A program made the translations under genes and the position numbers. Under the pieces are notes generated by a model. The model made no database searches and had not been told where the DNA came from. It saw only the letters and a program-made list of their open reading frames with translations. From JABDQA01 sp963824415 (lineage in GTDB: Bacteria; Desulfobacterota; Desulfobulbia; Desulfobulbales; Desulfocapsaceae): 64,000 nt of DNA. The stretch lies in assembly GCA_963824415.1 (NCBI GenBank), contig CAWGPM010000005.1, forward strand, positions 186,001 through 250,000, read 5' to 3'. This document shows, piece by piece, positions 45,909-53,851 of the stretch. Each line of letters begins with the position of its first letter. Positions within the stretch are counted from its first letter, which is position 1.

Positions 45909-46058
45909 GCGTAACGGAGGCGCGCGATGGTTCCCTCAGGCTGATTGGAAACCAGCCGTAGAGTGTAAAGGCATAAGGGAGCTTGACTGCGAGACGGACA
46001 CGTCGAGCAGGTAGGAAACTAGGTCTTAGTGATCCGGCGATTCCGCATGGAAGGGTCG

Positions 46059-46113
<55 letters not shown>

Positions 46114-46117
46114 CCAT

Positions 46118-46172
<55 letters not shown>

Positions 46173-46288
46173 CAGGTCCCAAGGGTTTGGCTGTTCGCCA
46201 ATTAAAGTGGTACGCGAGCTGGGTTTAAAACGTCGTGAGACAGTTTGGTCCTTATCTGTTGCGGGCGCAGGATATTTGAGGAGATCTT

Positions 46289-46321
<33 letters not shown>

Positions 46322-46358
46322 GATGGTGTACCAGTTGTTCCGCCAGGGGCATTGCTGG

Positions 46359-46412
<54 letters not shown>

Positions 46413-46567
46413 CCAAGATAAGATATCCCATGGCTTAGCCGCCATCTGAAGGCACGTTGGAGACGACAACGTTGATAGGTCGGGTGTGGAAGTGTGGCAA
46501 CACATGGAGCTTACCGATACTAATGTGCCGTGAGGCTTATCCATATTTTTTTGATAGAGCCGCTGCT

Positions 46568-46592
46568 GGGCTTACTCTACTGTTTGATTGTC
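46568..46592 (+). other. Right arm of the 23S processing stem
   Basis: GGGCTTACTCTACTGTTTGATTGTC is the inverted copy (two differences) of 42960-42983 before the 23S gene. The pairing encloses the entire 23S rRNA. Confidence 0.7.
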
Positions 46593-46606
46593 GATTTATT
46601 ATAATC

Positions 46607-46630
46607 GATCGATTGATCGATTGATCGATT
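46607..46630 (+). repeat. Three tandem GATCGATT units
   Basis: Three perfect 8-base units lie between 23S and 5S, preceded by a fourth partial one. It is self-complementary DNA and prone to slippage, and could vary between rRNA operons or strains. Confidence 0.8.
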
Positions 46631-46635
46631 GAGAT

Positions 46636-46753
46636 TTTCGGTGGTCATAGCGAAGAGGCTCCACCCGTTTCCATTCCGAACACGGTAGTTAAGCTCTTCT
46701 GCGCCAATGGTACTGCATGGGTGACTATGTGGGAGAGTAGGTCGCCGCCGATT
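46636..46753 (+). rRNA. rrf: 5S ribosomal RNA
   Basis: About 117 bases with the closing stem TCGGTGGT/GCCGCCGA, the conserved CCATTCCGAACACGG loop and GGGAGAGTAGGTCGCC near the end. The exact ends are uncertain by a few bases. Confidence 0.95.
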
Positions 46754-46762
46754 GCTCTTTTT

Positions 46763-46798
46763 AAAACCCCCAGGTTCAGCTGAGCCTGGGGGTTTTTT
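46763..46798. terminator. Rho-independent terminator after the rRNA operon, probably bidirectional
   Basis: CCCCCAGG (46767-46774) pairs with CCTGGGGG (46785-46792), and the inner TTCAGCTGAG can pair too. Six T follow on plus for the rRNA operon, and TTTT follows on minus, where it would serve the convergent antiporter gene. Confidence 0.92.
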
Positions 46799-46813
46799 GC
46801 GTTTGCTCTGAAT

Positions 46814-48628
46814 TTAATTATTTACGACCTCTTCCGAGGGCAATAGTGCAATGAGCGACCAACCTTCCTCAGGTGCCAGATTCTCCCGTTCGTTATTCAG
46901 ATAGATACGGCCGCTATCGTCGATGAAAAATAAGATCAGTACCTCTCTGGCTGCGTGGCGCTGCAGGAGTTTTTCATTACTCTGCTCATCCGCGTAGGAA
47001 ACGGTTTTTATCTCACCACCCTTTTTCAGCAATGCAATCAGGTCACCGTAGCTTACCGTGCCATCGAGTATCAACCTGGCTGCTCGTTTGACCGGTGCTT
47101 TTTTCTTAGTTGCCAGATATTTTTCTGAACCGGAGCGCAGCACAAACACATTATTGGGCCCAAATTCCATTCGATAGTGCAGCGCTGCAGCCATGTTAAT
47201 ACTCTCGTAGGGTGCCAGGCCAAGCATTCTGCCGATACCGGTCAGCGTCATGTGGCGGTCGGCATGTTCTGAGAGGGGGCTGCCGTGATACACCTCCAGC
47301 CCTTCTCCGACGGCTTCTTGTATTCTCTCCCAGCCCGTGTCGACCAGTAAGACCCGCACCCCGTTTTCCTGCAGGACCTTGCCGATGGCTCGGGCAACCA
47401 TATTAGCGCCGATAATCAAAAAACCGCGCGGTTCAGGCTCCGCTACCTTGAGCCTGTTGGCCAGCGGGACTGCAGTCAGGCTCTGTAATACAACGGTGCC
47501 GATGATAATGGTAAAGGTCAGAGGCACCAGAAAACGAGCGTCCCCAAACCCGATCTCTTCAAGCCGGATCGCAAAAAGAGAAGAAATTGCCGCCGCCACG
47601 ATCCCCCGTGGGGCAATCCAGGCCAGAAAGGTTTTTTCCGCCGAGGTGAGTTTCGCTCTATAGGTTGAAGCAAGAACATTCAGGGGACGGCCAACAAACT
47701 GTATGACCAGGAACACCCCCAAAGCCCCCCACCCAAGATCCACCAAGGCGCTGACGTCCAAGCGTGCTGTAAGCATTAGGAAAAGCAACGATATCAGAAG
47801 TATGGACAGGCTCTCCTTGAAATGCAAGATCTCGTCGAGTTCAACGCCGCGCATATTGCCCAGCCACATACCGAGCACGGTAACCGTGACCAGCCCCGAT
47901 TCATGCTGCAGGGTGTTGGCCAGCACAAAACTCGCAAAAATTACACCGAGCGTGGCCACGTTCTGCAAAAACTCAGGCACCAGACGGTTTCTGAGGACCA
48001 GACCGAACAGATATGCGGCTGCCGCCCCGATACTGCCGCCGATCAGCACGATTTCCGCAAACGTTAAAAACGTCATTCCCCAAGCCTGCTGAACGCTCTC
48101 GGCAATGATGAATTCATAGACCAGAACGGCCAGACCAACCCCGATCGGATCGATAACGATACCTTCCCAGCGCAGTATGTTTGCAATCGCCGGCGTCGGC
48201 CGGACCGCTCGAATCATCGGAGCAATTACCGTGGGACCGGTTACAACCGTTAAGGCTCCGAAAAGAAATGCAATCTCCCAACTGACTCCAATGAGAAACC
48301 GGGCGGCGACAGCACTGACCAGCCAGGTGATCACCAGACCGAAGGTCAGCATATTGCGCACAACACGCTCCTGCCCTAAAATCTCGCGAAACTTCAGGCT
48401 CAGGCTGCCTTCAAATAATATGATCGCGACACTGAGCTGGACGAAAGGAAAAAACAGGTGGCCCATTAACTGTTCGGGATCGAAAAGATGAAACACCGGA
48501 CCGCTGAGCATACCTGCTCCAAGCAGAAACAGGATGGCAGGCAGTTTTACCCGCCAGGCGACCCACTGACACAGCACACAAACCACCAGTGCGACTGCCA
48601 CTGTTATGAGAGTTTTTTCGATGACCAC
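46814..48628 (-). CDS. CPA1-type cation/proton antiporter with C-terminal RCK (TrkA-N) domain
   Basis: The 604-aa protein has about twelve membrane helices (residues 1-400): LPAILFLLGAGMLSGP, the acid-bearing helix LRWEGIVIDPIGVGLAVLV (ion-binding Asp), and TFLAWIAPRGIVAAAISS. A Rossmann nucleotide-binding domain follows (GFLIIGANMVARAIGKVL, then VLLVDTGWERIQEA), and a final RCK-C-like segment. Such proteins exchange Na+ or K+ for H+ under nucleotide control. Ion choice is not readable. It is convergent with the rRNA operon. In the 247-base gap upstream I see no gene; three spaced ATCTTGA copies occur near 48776-48800. Confidence 0.88.
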   Translation of the reverse strand: MVIEKTLITVAVALVVCVLCQWVAWRVKLPAILFLLGAGMLSGPVFHLFDPEQLMGHLFFPFVQLSVAIILFEGSLSLKFREILGQERVVRNMLTFGLVITWLVSAVAARFLIGVSWEIAFLFGALTVVTGPTVIAPMIRAVRPTPAIANILRWEGIVIDPIGVGLAVLVYEFIIAESVQQAWGMTFLTFAEIVLIGGSIGAAAAYLFGLVLRNRLVPEFLQNVATLGVIFASFVLANTLQHESGLVTVTVLGMWLGNMRGVELDEILHFKESLSILLISLLFLMLTARLDVSALVDLGWGALGVFLVIQFVGRPLNVLASTYRAKLTSAEKTFLAWIAPRGIVAAAISSLFAIRLEEIGFGDARFLVPLTFTIIIGTVVLQSLTAVPLANRLKVAEPEPRGFLIIGANMVARAIGKVLQENGVRVLLVDTGWERIQEAVGEGLEVYHGSPLSEHADRHMTLTGIGRMLGLAPYESINMAAALHYRMEFGPNNVFVLRSGSEKYLATKKKAPVKRAARLILDGTVSYGDLIALLKKGGEIKTVSYADEQSNEKLLQRHAAREVLILFFIDDSGRIYLNNERENLAPEEGWSLIALLPSEEVVNN

Positions 48629-48875
48629 GCAGCACCTTTTGCGAGTCTGCCAATATTTTCATGCCCTGCCGGTTACCTGGGCCGCCATGCCAAATTCGAC
48701 ACTGTCTAACAATCTTTATTCCAGAAATCAGATCGTTACAGAATGGTAAGCATTCCTGAGGCGGGAGGCTATATCTTGATGATATCTTGAAGGCATCTTG
48801 AGCAGCAGGAGGGTTTGATCCTGGGCAGAGACCAGCACGACTGGTCGAAGAGGTGGCCGGTTCTCTGGTGTCCGA

Positions 48876-49460
48876 TTATTTCATAACAGCAGAACTGCAG
48901 TCAGGACAGACCATCGGCACGAATCGTGGATCATGTTCGTCGGCAGCAACTGTCTCGAGGCGTTTCCAGTCGCCTCCGTTGGTCTCGAGTTTGTGGCAGC
49001 TTCGGCACACGGCAACGTTATCCTGGAAAGCATCCAACAGGTCCACCGTACGGCGCAATTCATCGAGCGATGCATTGAGCGACGATTGAATCGTCACAAC
49101 GCGCTCTGCCACCCGTATTCTAGCCAGAAGTTCACTGTCATTAAAAGGTTTGACGATATAATCGTCTGCGCCCATATCGAAGCCGTACAAAATATCATTC
49201 TTGCCCCCCCTGGCGGTGAGCAGGATGACATGGATCGGGGTACTGCGCTTGAGATCTTTGATACGGCGGCAGAGTTCCACACCGGTCAGACCGGGCATCT
49301 CCCAGTCAAGGATCGCAATGGCCGGAGGATTTTTCTTTTTCAATACATCCCAGGCCGCATTGCCATCAGCAACGCTGTGCACTGTATAACCATATTTTTC
49401 CAAGCACACCTGCACCATCAATCTGGTGGTGTACTCATCTTCGGCAATTAGAATTTTCAC
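48876..49460 (-). CDS. Response regulator with C-terminal two-CxxC zinc-ribbon-like motif
   Basis: Residues 1-120 are a receiver domain: acidic pair AEDE (7-9 region), phospho-acceptor Asp52 in ILDWEMPG, Thr83 and Lys104 (IVKPFND). No DNA-binding domain follows. Instead, after a coiled helix, the tail holds CRSCHKLE (C152, C155) and VCPDCSS (C185, C188) around GDWKRLETV, a module seen at the end of many regulators in delta-type bacteria that may bind zinc. No kinase gene adjoins. It is divergent from the Trm5-like gene. Confidence 0.88.
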   Translation of the reverse strand: MKILIAEDEYTTRLMVQVCLEKYGYTVHSVADGNAAWDVLKKKNPPAIAILDWEMPGLTGVELCRRIKDLKRSTPIHVILLTARGGKNDILYGFDMGADDYIVKPFNDSELLARIRVAERVVTIQSSLNASLDELRRTVDLLDAFQDNVAVCRSCHKLETNGGDWKRLETVAADEHDPRFVPMVCPDCSSAVMK

Positions 49461-49635
49461 AAAAGTCTGTCCACGTATTTATTGGTTTATAGTGAGGCAC
49501 CGCATTATTGAGGTACTGGCCAGGACGTTCTGCTTGTATTATCCTGAAACGCACCTCACTTGTCCAATTTATTTGCTCGTTTTTTTTTAAACGAAATCGA
49601 CACGAGAGAATGCGAAAACGAAACTGATCCTTCTG

Positions 49636-50460
49636 ATGAACCTGAAAAACCTTCTGGATGGCCTGCTCTCGGAAAACGAGTTGGCCCTGCTGGTCAAAAG
49701 CTTCGATGTTGTCGGAGATATTGCGATAACCATCATTCCGCCGGAGTTGTCCAGCCGTGAAGCCGTCATTGGCGAGGCAATTCTTGCCAGCAATAACCGA
49801 ATCAAGGTGGTGGCCAAGCGTGATGGAAATTATCAGGGACAGTATCGAACCATTGCGCTACGCATCATTGCCGGTGAAAATCGATTGAAGACCGAACACC
49901 GTGAGTTTGGCGTGCGCCTGCTGCTCAATCTTGAACGCGTCTATTTCTCGGTGAGAAGCGGCACTGAAAGAAAACGCATCGCCGATCTCACTACCCCTGG
50001 TGAAGATGTGCTGGTGATGTTTTCTGGGGTGGCGCCTTACCCGCTGATGATAGCCCGGCATGCGCAGCCGCATTGTATTACAGCGATTGAAATAAATGAA
50101 AGCGCCCACGCTCTTGCTCTTGAGAATTGTTCGCTCAATAGGGCAGAAGAACTCGTCGATCTCTATTGCGGAGATGTCATGCAGGTGCTGCCGCAGCTTA
50201 ACAGGCGCTACCATCGAATAATCATGCCCTTCCCCAATAAAAACGCGGACTATGCTGCTCTTGCACTTCTACATCTGAAGAATAACGGCTGGCTCCATTA
50301 TTACGATTTCCAAACTGCCGACAACTACGAGACCTCCGTTACCAGACTGAGAAGCGCGTGCCTGGCTGCAAACAGAGAACTGGTGGATTCCCGCATTGCA
50401 ACCTGCGGTCACAAAAGTCCTGAGATATATCGCATCTGCATCGATGCCAGGATCAGGTGA
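49636..50460 (+). CDS. Trm5/TYW2-like class I SAM methyltransferase
   Basis: The 274-aa protein has VVGDIAITIIPPEL at the start (the Trm5 D1-like element), NRIKVVAKRDG, REFGVRLLLNLERVYFSVRSGTERKRIA (matching the Trm5 signature FSPRLxxER), then a Rossmann SAM fold: VLVMFSGVAPYPLMIARHA, ITAIEINESAHALALEN, and IIMPFPNKNADY as motif IV. Archaeal and eukaryotic Trm5 make m1G37 in tRNA, whereas bacteria normally use TrmD. A bacterial gene of this type may modify tRNA in addition to TrmD or have another target. The start is the ATG at 49636; no strong ribosome site is seen. Confidence 0.75.
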   Translation: MNLKNLLDGLLSENELALLVKSFDVVGDIAITIIPPELSSREAVIGEAILASNNRIKVVAKRDGNYQGQYRTIALRIIAGENRLKTEHREFGVRLLLNLERVYFSVRSGTERKRIADLTTPGEDVLVMFSGVAPYPLMIARHAQPHCITAIEINESAHALALENCSLNRAEELVDLYCGDVMQVLPQLNRRYHRIIMPFPNKNADYAALALLHLKNNGWLHYYDFQTADNYETSVTRLRSACLAANRELVDSRIATCGHKSPEIYRICIDARIR

Positions 50461-50538
50461 TGATCAAAGCAGACCCCATTTTCTGCAATTTTCAATTTTT
50501 CAAATTAACTACTGCTGACCAGATATGGTATATTTTAT

Positions 50539-50681
50539 GGGTATCTTGCAAAATTAGGATTTTAGTTCAAAATCAAGACGCGTGTTAAAATTTTGCCGCA
50601 GGCATATAATTGATATTCCGAGGATAAAATTTTTACACGCAACGTAGCGTTTGGGCAAAAAGACAATTTTTCAAGGTAGCC
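50539..50681. repeat. Dispersed inverted-repeat element, copy B
   Basis: The second copy of the element at 5341-5485, reversed, fills most of the 328-base gap after the Trm5-like gene. Its ends read GGGTATCTTGCAAAATT (left) and, reversed, GGCTACCTTGAAAAATT (right), matching in about 13 of 17 positions. An inner pair, GCGTGTTAAAATTTT and its reversed copy GCGTGTAAAAATTTT, allows folding into one long hairpin. No protein is encoded; this plan is that of a MITE or a transcribed hairpin repeat. Confidence 0.75.
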
Positions 50682-50788
50682 TTGTCTATTACCTGTCGGT
50701 ACCTGCCCTATTCAGGCTTCAGGGCACAGGCTCACCGCGATAATTCGACATTCTGGTTCTACTTTCTAAAAGCTTGAGGAGGAAAGCA

Positions 50789-51124
50789 ATGAGCACGGTT
50801 TGGGCAATCGGTTTTTTCATCGGATTTTTCTACCTACTCATTCAGTTCGCTCGCCAGGAAAATGTTCAGGATGAGTATGAAGAGGTTATCGGCGACGTTG
50901 AAGGGCGCCTGGACTGGGCCCGCACCCGCACTACCTTTCCCTTTGGCATGAGGGCTCAATTGGAAGTCTGCAACAACCTTTTGAAAAAATCCAAAGCCTT
51001 GTGGAATCAGAACAAATGGCATCAGGCCTATCGGGTCGTACTGCAGTCCCAGGAGGCCATGAACAGGGCTCAACGCATCTACAGCTCAGTGCTCAAGAGT
51101 CGCCGGCAGTCAAATGATGGTTGA
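50789..51124 (+). CDS. Small membrane-anchored protein, function unknown
   Basis: The 111-aa protein has one N-terminal membrane helix (VWAIGFFIGFFYLLIQFA) and a charged helical cytosolic part with EEVIGDVEGRLDWARTRTTFP and LEVCNNLLKKSKALWNQNKW, which could be a coiled coil or a TPR-like pair. ATG at 50789 has a perfect AGGAGG seven bases upstream, so it is a real gene. I do not recognise a family. Confidence 0.7.
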   Translation: MSTVWAIGFFIGFFYLLIQFARQENVQDEYEEVIGDVEGRLDWARTRTTFPFGMRAQLEVCNNLLKKSKALWNQNKWHQAYRVVLQSQEAMNRAQRIYSSVLKSRRQSNDG

Positions 51125-51139
51125 TCACCAGGTAGAGAC

Positions 51140-51797
51140 CTACGATTGCAGACCATCAACCTTGACGATGACAAGTGTGATATCATCTTCTGATTTTTTT
51201 CCGAGGGTGAAGCTGTTCAGTGCTCCATAGACTGCATTGAGTATTCCCTCGGCGTTCAGATTCGCATTGGCTCTGGTGATATCCTTAAATCGTTTTTTGC
51301 CTAACATGAATTTTATTTCCCTGTTCGTCCCGCACTACCGAGGTTTGGTCTTCAACCCAGCGGATATCGCCATCTTTTGTCAGGATGCGGTAAACCTGGG
51401 TATACTCCTCGAGATCATCTTCTGCGTACCTGTTAATCTCTTCCGTCACCCGCTCCTGATCGTCTTTATGGACAATGTCCCTGAAACTGACCCGCTCCGC
51501 CATGAAATCTTCCGGTTCATAGCCGAAACGGGTTAAATTCTCGGAAACATAATCAAGCGTTGGCGTATCTCCGGCTTTTCTGCGAAACAGCACGGCCGGG
51601 CTCTGGTTAACGATCAGTTTGGCCAGTCCAAGCTCTTCGAGTATTTCAGTTTTTTTCCTGGATTCGCCGGCTGCTTCGTTTCTGGCTTTTTCGAGCAGCT
51701 GCTGCAATGCCCCAATAGTTTTATTCGCTTCGGCCAGTTGATCTTTCAGTCGGCTGTTTTCTGCCAGGAGCGTATTGCTTGAAACAGGCTCAGTCAT
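51140..51797 (-). pseudogene. PAS-domain / SpoIIE-type phosphatase regulator with its catalytic middle deleted
   Basis: The frame from ATG 51797 codes for a coiled coil (residues 1-45) and a PAS domain (LIVNQSPAVLFRRKAG, VSENLTRFGYEPEDF, DGDIRWVEDQTSVVRDEQG), then stops at 51285. The next frame downstream continues with KRFKDITRANANLNAEGILN and SEDDITLVIVKVDG, to a stop at 51140. This is the typical C-terminus of PP2C/SpoIIE phosphatases of the RsbU type. About 200 residues of the phosphatase core are missing, and the junction is out of frame. The start overlaps the end of the old yellow enzyme gene by eight bases. Confidence 0.8.
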
Positions 51798-52878
51798 TTT
51801 GATCAAGGACCGGGTAGTCTGTATAGCCGGCGGTTCCGGCTGAATAGAAGGTATCCATGTCGGGCTGATTGAGCTCGGCACCCGACTTGAACCTGGCCAG
51901 CAGATCCGGGTTAGCCAGAAACGGGATCCCGAAGGCAACCCCATCGGCCCCGCCGCTGCGGATCAACTCGGTGGCACTCTGATAGTCATAGCCGCCATTG
52001 GCCACCAGAACGGAGTTGAACGCCTTTCTGATCTGCGGCAATACCGGATCATAGCCTTCGGTGTGGAGAAAATGCCCTGGCAGAGCTTCAAGCACGTGTA
52101 GATAGGCAATTCCACGCTTGTCGAGCTCACGTGCATAACTGCTGAAGAGTTCAGCCGGGTTGCTGTCCTTCATGTCGTTGTAGGCATTGACCGGAGATAT
52201 CCGCAGACCGACCCGTTCACAGCCGGCCTTCTCCACCACCGTATCGACTATTTCCAGCGGGAAGCGCATGCGGTTTTCAATGGTGCCGCCGTATTCATCA
52301 TTTCGTCTGTTTGAACCATCCCTGAGAAACTGATCGAGCAGATAGCCGTTGGCTGAATGGATTTCAACCCCGTCAAAACCTGCTTCGAGCGCCCGCACGG
52401 TGGCTGCACCGTAGGCGTGCCTAAGGGCGGACAGATCGGACACTGAGAGTTCGCGAGGCACGACGTAGGGTTTCTTTCCAGCAGGTGTTACCGATTCACC
52501 CTGGGCCGCCACCGCTGATGGTCCGACAGGGTTTTCACCGTCCAGAAAATCAGGGTGCGAGACTCTGCCCATATGCCAGAGCTGCAAAAAAATCACCCCG
52601 CCCGCTCGATGCACGGCCTCGGTAGTTTTCTGCCAGCCGCGCTGCTGTTCATCGGTATAGATCGCAGGCGCGCCAACCCAGCCATAACCGTCTGCAGACA
52701 CTGCTGTCGCCTCGGTTACGATCAGGCCGGCTTCGGCCCGCTGGCGGTAATACTCTGCAATCAACTCATTGGCGACCCGTGATTCTCCCGCCCTGCCCCT
52801 GGTCATAGGTGCCATAAAAGCGCGATTGGCAAGTTTTAAATTCCCTACTTTTATCGGTGTAAACAGTTCGTTAGTCAT
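51790..52878 (-). CDS. nemA: Old yellow enzyme family flavin oxidoreductase (N-ethylmaleimide reductase-like)
   Basis: The 362-aa FMN-dependent TIM barrel begins ELFTPIKVGNLKLANR and has MAPMTRGRA, the active-site pair in VEIHSANGYLLDQFL, RRNDEYGGTIENRMRFPLEI, and ANGGYDYQSATELI plus DGVAFGIPFLANPDL for FMN phosphate binding. Such enzymes reduce activated C=C bonds with NAD(P)H. The natural substrate is unknown. It ends where the PAS remnant begins. Confidence 0.92.
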   Translation of the reverse strand: MTNELFTPIKVGNLKLANRAFMAPMTRGRAGESRVANELIAEYYRQRAEAGLIVTEATAVSADGYGWVGAPAIYTDEQQRGWQKTTEAVHRAGGVIFLQLWHMGRVSHPDFLDGENPVGPSAVAAQGESVTPAGKKPYVVPRELSVSDLSALRHAYGAATVRALEAGFDGVEIHSANGYLLDQFLRDGSNRRNDEYGGTIENRMRFPLEIVDTVVEKAGCERVGLRISPVNAYNDMKDSNPAELFSSYARELDKRGIAYLHVLEALPGHFLHTEGYDPVLPQIRKAFNSVLVANGGYDYQSATELIRSGGADGVAFGIPFLANPDLLARFKSGAELNQPDMDTFYSAGTAGYTDYPVLDQND

Positions 52879-53209
52879 AATAGTTCCTCATCGTTTTCCC
52901 CAGCACAAGAGTGCAGGCGCTGCTTATGGTCAATCAGTTCTTACTGCATGCCAGTGTATGTAAACCAGTAAACAGCCCCCATACTTAATCAAGATCAAAA
53001 GAATGAAATGAGCAAGGTTGAGCTTTTATGCAGCTGCAGCCCATGGGCCGGCAACATTCGCTAATGTTACACTGCCGCCGCTCCTGACAGAACTGCAGGC
53101 TGGTGGTATTTCTTCTGATCGGCACTATAGTCCTCTGGAACAGTTGCACGAGATAGCGACCCGGTGATTGACCTGAGCCGCATCCTTCAAAACCCTGAGG
53201 TACACAGCT
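52879..53209. other. Gap between nemA and the selenoprotein gene, with possible decayed coding
   Basis: The 331 bases hold the divergent promoters. Short open stretches such as PPLLTELQAGGISSDRHY and, in another frame, DPVIDLSRILQNPEVHSYE read like coding remnants on the plus strand, the latter ending across the start of the next gene. I cannot assign them to a family or join them into one frame. Confidence 0.3.
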
Positions 53210-53827
53210 ATGAGTGATCCCAAAGAATTACAGATTTTTTCAGACTATATCTGACCCTGGTGTTATTTCATTACCGGGCGTATTGAAAAACTACAGCAAG
53301 ACTTTCATATCAAAGTTCGTTGGCGAGCCTTCCCGCTGCACCCGGAAACACCTGAAGAAGGAATGCTGCTCGAAGATCTGTTTCGGACCAGCCAGGAAAA
53401 AATTCAAGCGATGGTGGAAGGTCTTAAACAGACGGCAAACCAGCTTGGCCTGCCGTTTGGCCCCCGCACAAGAACCTACAACAGCAGACTGGCACAGGAG
53501 CTTGGCCTCTGGGCTGAGTCCGAAAACTGCGGTACCGCATTTCACCACGCGGCCTTTCAGGCCTATTTCGTCGATGGATTAAACCTGGCCAAGCCTGATG
53601 TCCTGCTGGAAATGGCCGGCAAGGTGGGATTGCCGCTGCAGGATGCAGAAAAAGTGCTGCAGGACAGGAGTTATGCCCCCGCCGTGGATGAGGACTGGAA
53701 TGCCGCCCGGCAACTTGGGGTCAGAGCGGTTCCTACCTTTATCATAGGGGAGCGTGCCCTGGTTGGTGCCAGAAGCTACCAGGAACTCTCAGACATGGCA
53801 GCTCTTGCCGGTGCAGAAGCAAAATAG
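53210..53827 (+). CDS. FrnE/DsbA-family thiol:disulfide oxidoreductase, selenoprotein (U-P-W-C active site)
   Basis: The reading frame runs from ATG 53210 to 53827 with one in-frame TGA at 53252-53254; with it read as selenocysteine the product has 205 residues, the usual FrnE length. The TGA falls exactly where the first cysteine of the redox motif belongs: FSDYI-U-PWCYFITGRIEKL, where relatives have DYICPWCYFG. Family features continue on both sides of it: VRWRAFPLHPETPEEG, NSRLAQELGLWAE, FQAYFVDGLNLA and GVRAVPTFIIGE with the cis-Pro. No signal peptide is present, so it works in the cytosol. A hairpin with the features of a bacterial SECIS follows the TGA, and selA lies 13 kb away. Ordinary gene calling would start at an ATG inside (53363) and lose the active site. 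The alternative, a nonsense pseudogene, is less likely because the frame is otherwise intact. Confidence 0.88.
53255..53288 (+). promoter_or_regulatory. Candidate SECIS hairpin for selenocysteine insertion
   Basis: After the TGA, UUUCA (53266-53270) pairs with UGAAA (53284-53288), then a U-U mismatch, then UAC (53272-53274) with GUA (53280-53282), closing a five-base loop CGGGC. A G in the second loop position lies 22 bases after the TGA, within the 16-37 base range described for bacterial SECIS. A second, competing stem CCUGGU/ACCGGG starts right after the TGA. Confidence 0.65.
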
Positions 53828-53851
53828 CTGCGCTCACCTGCTTACCCTGGT

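Noticed and set aside
50461..50788. A small RNA gene in the gap after the Trm5-like gene
   Set aside because: The folded structure belongs to the dispersed inverted-repeat element; no separate promoter or terminator supports an RNA gene.
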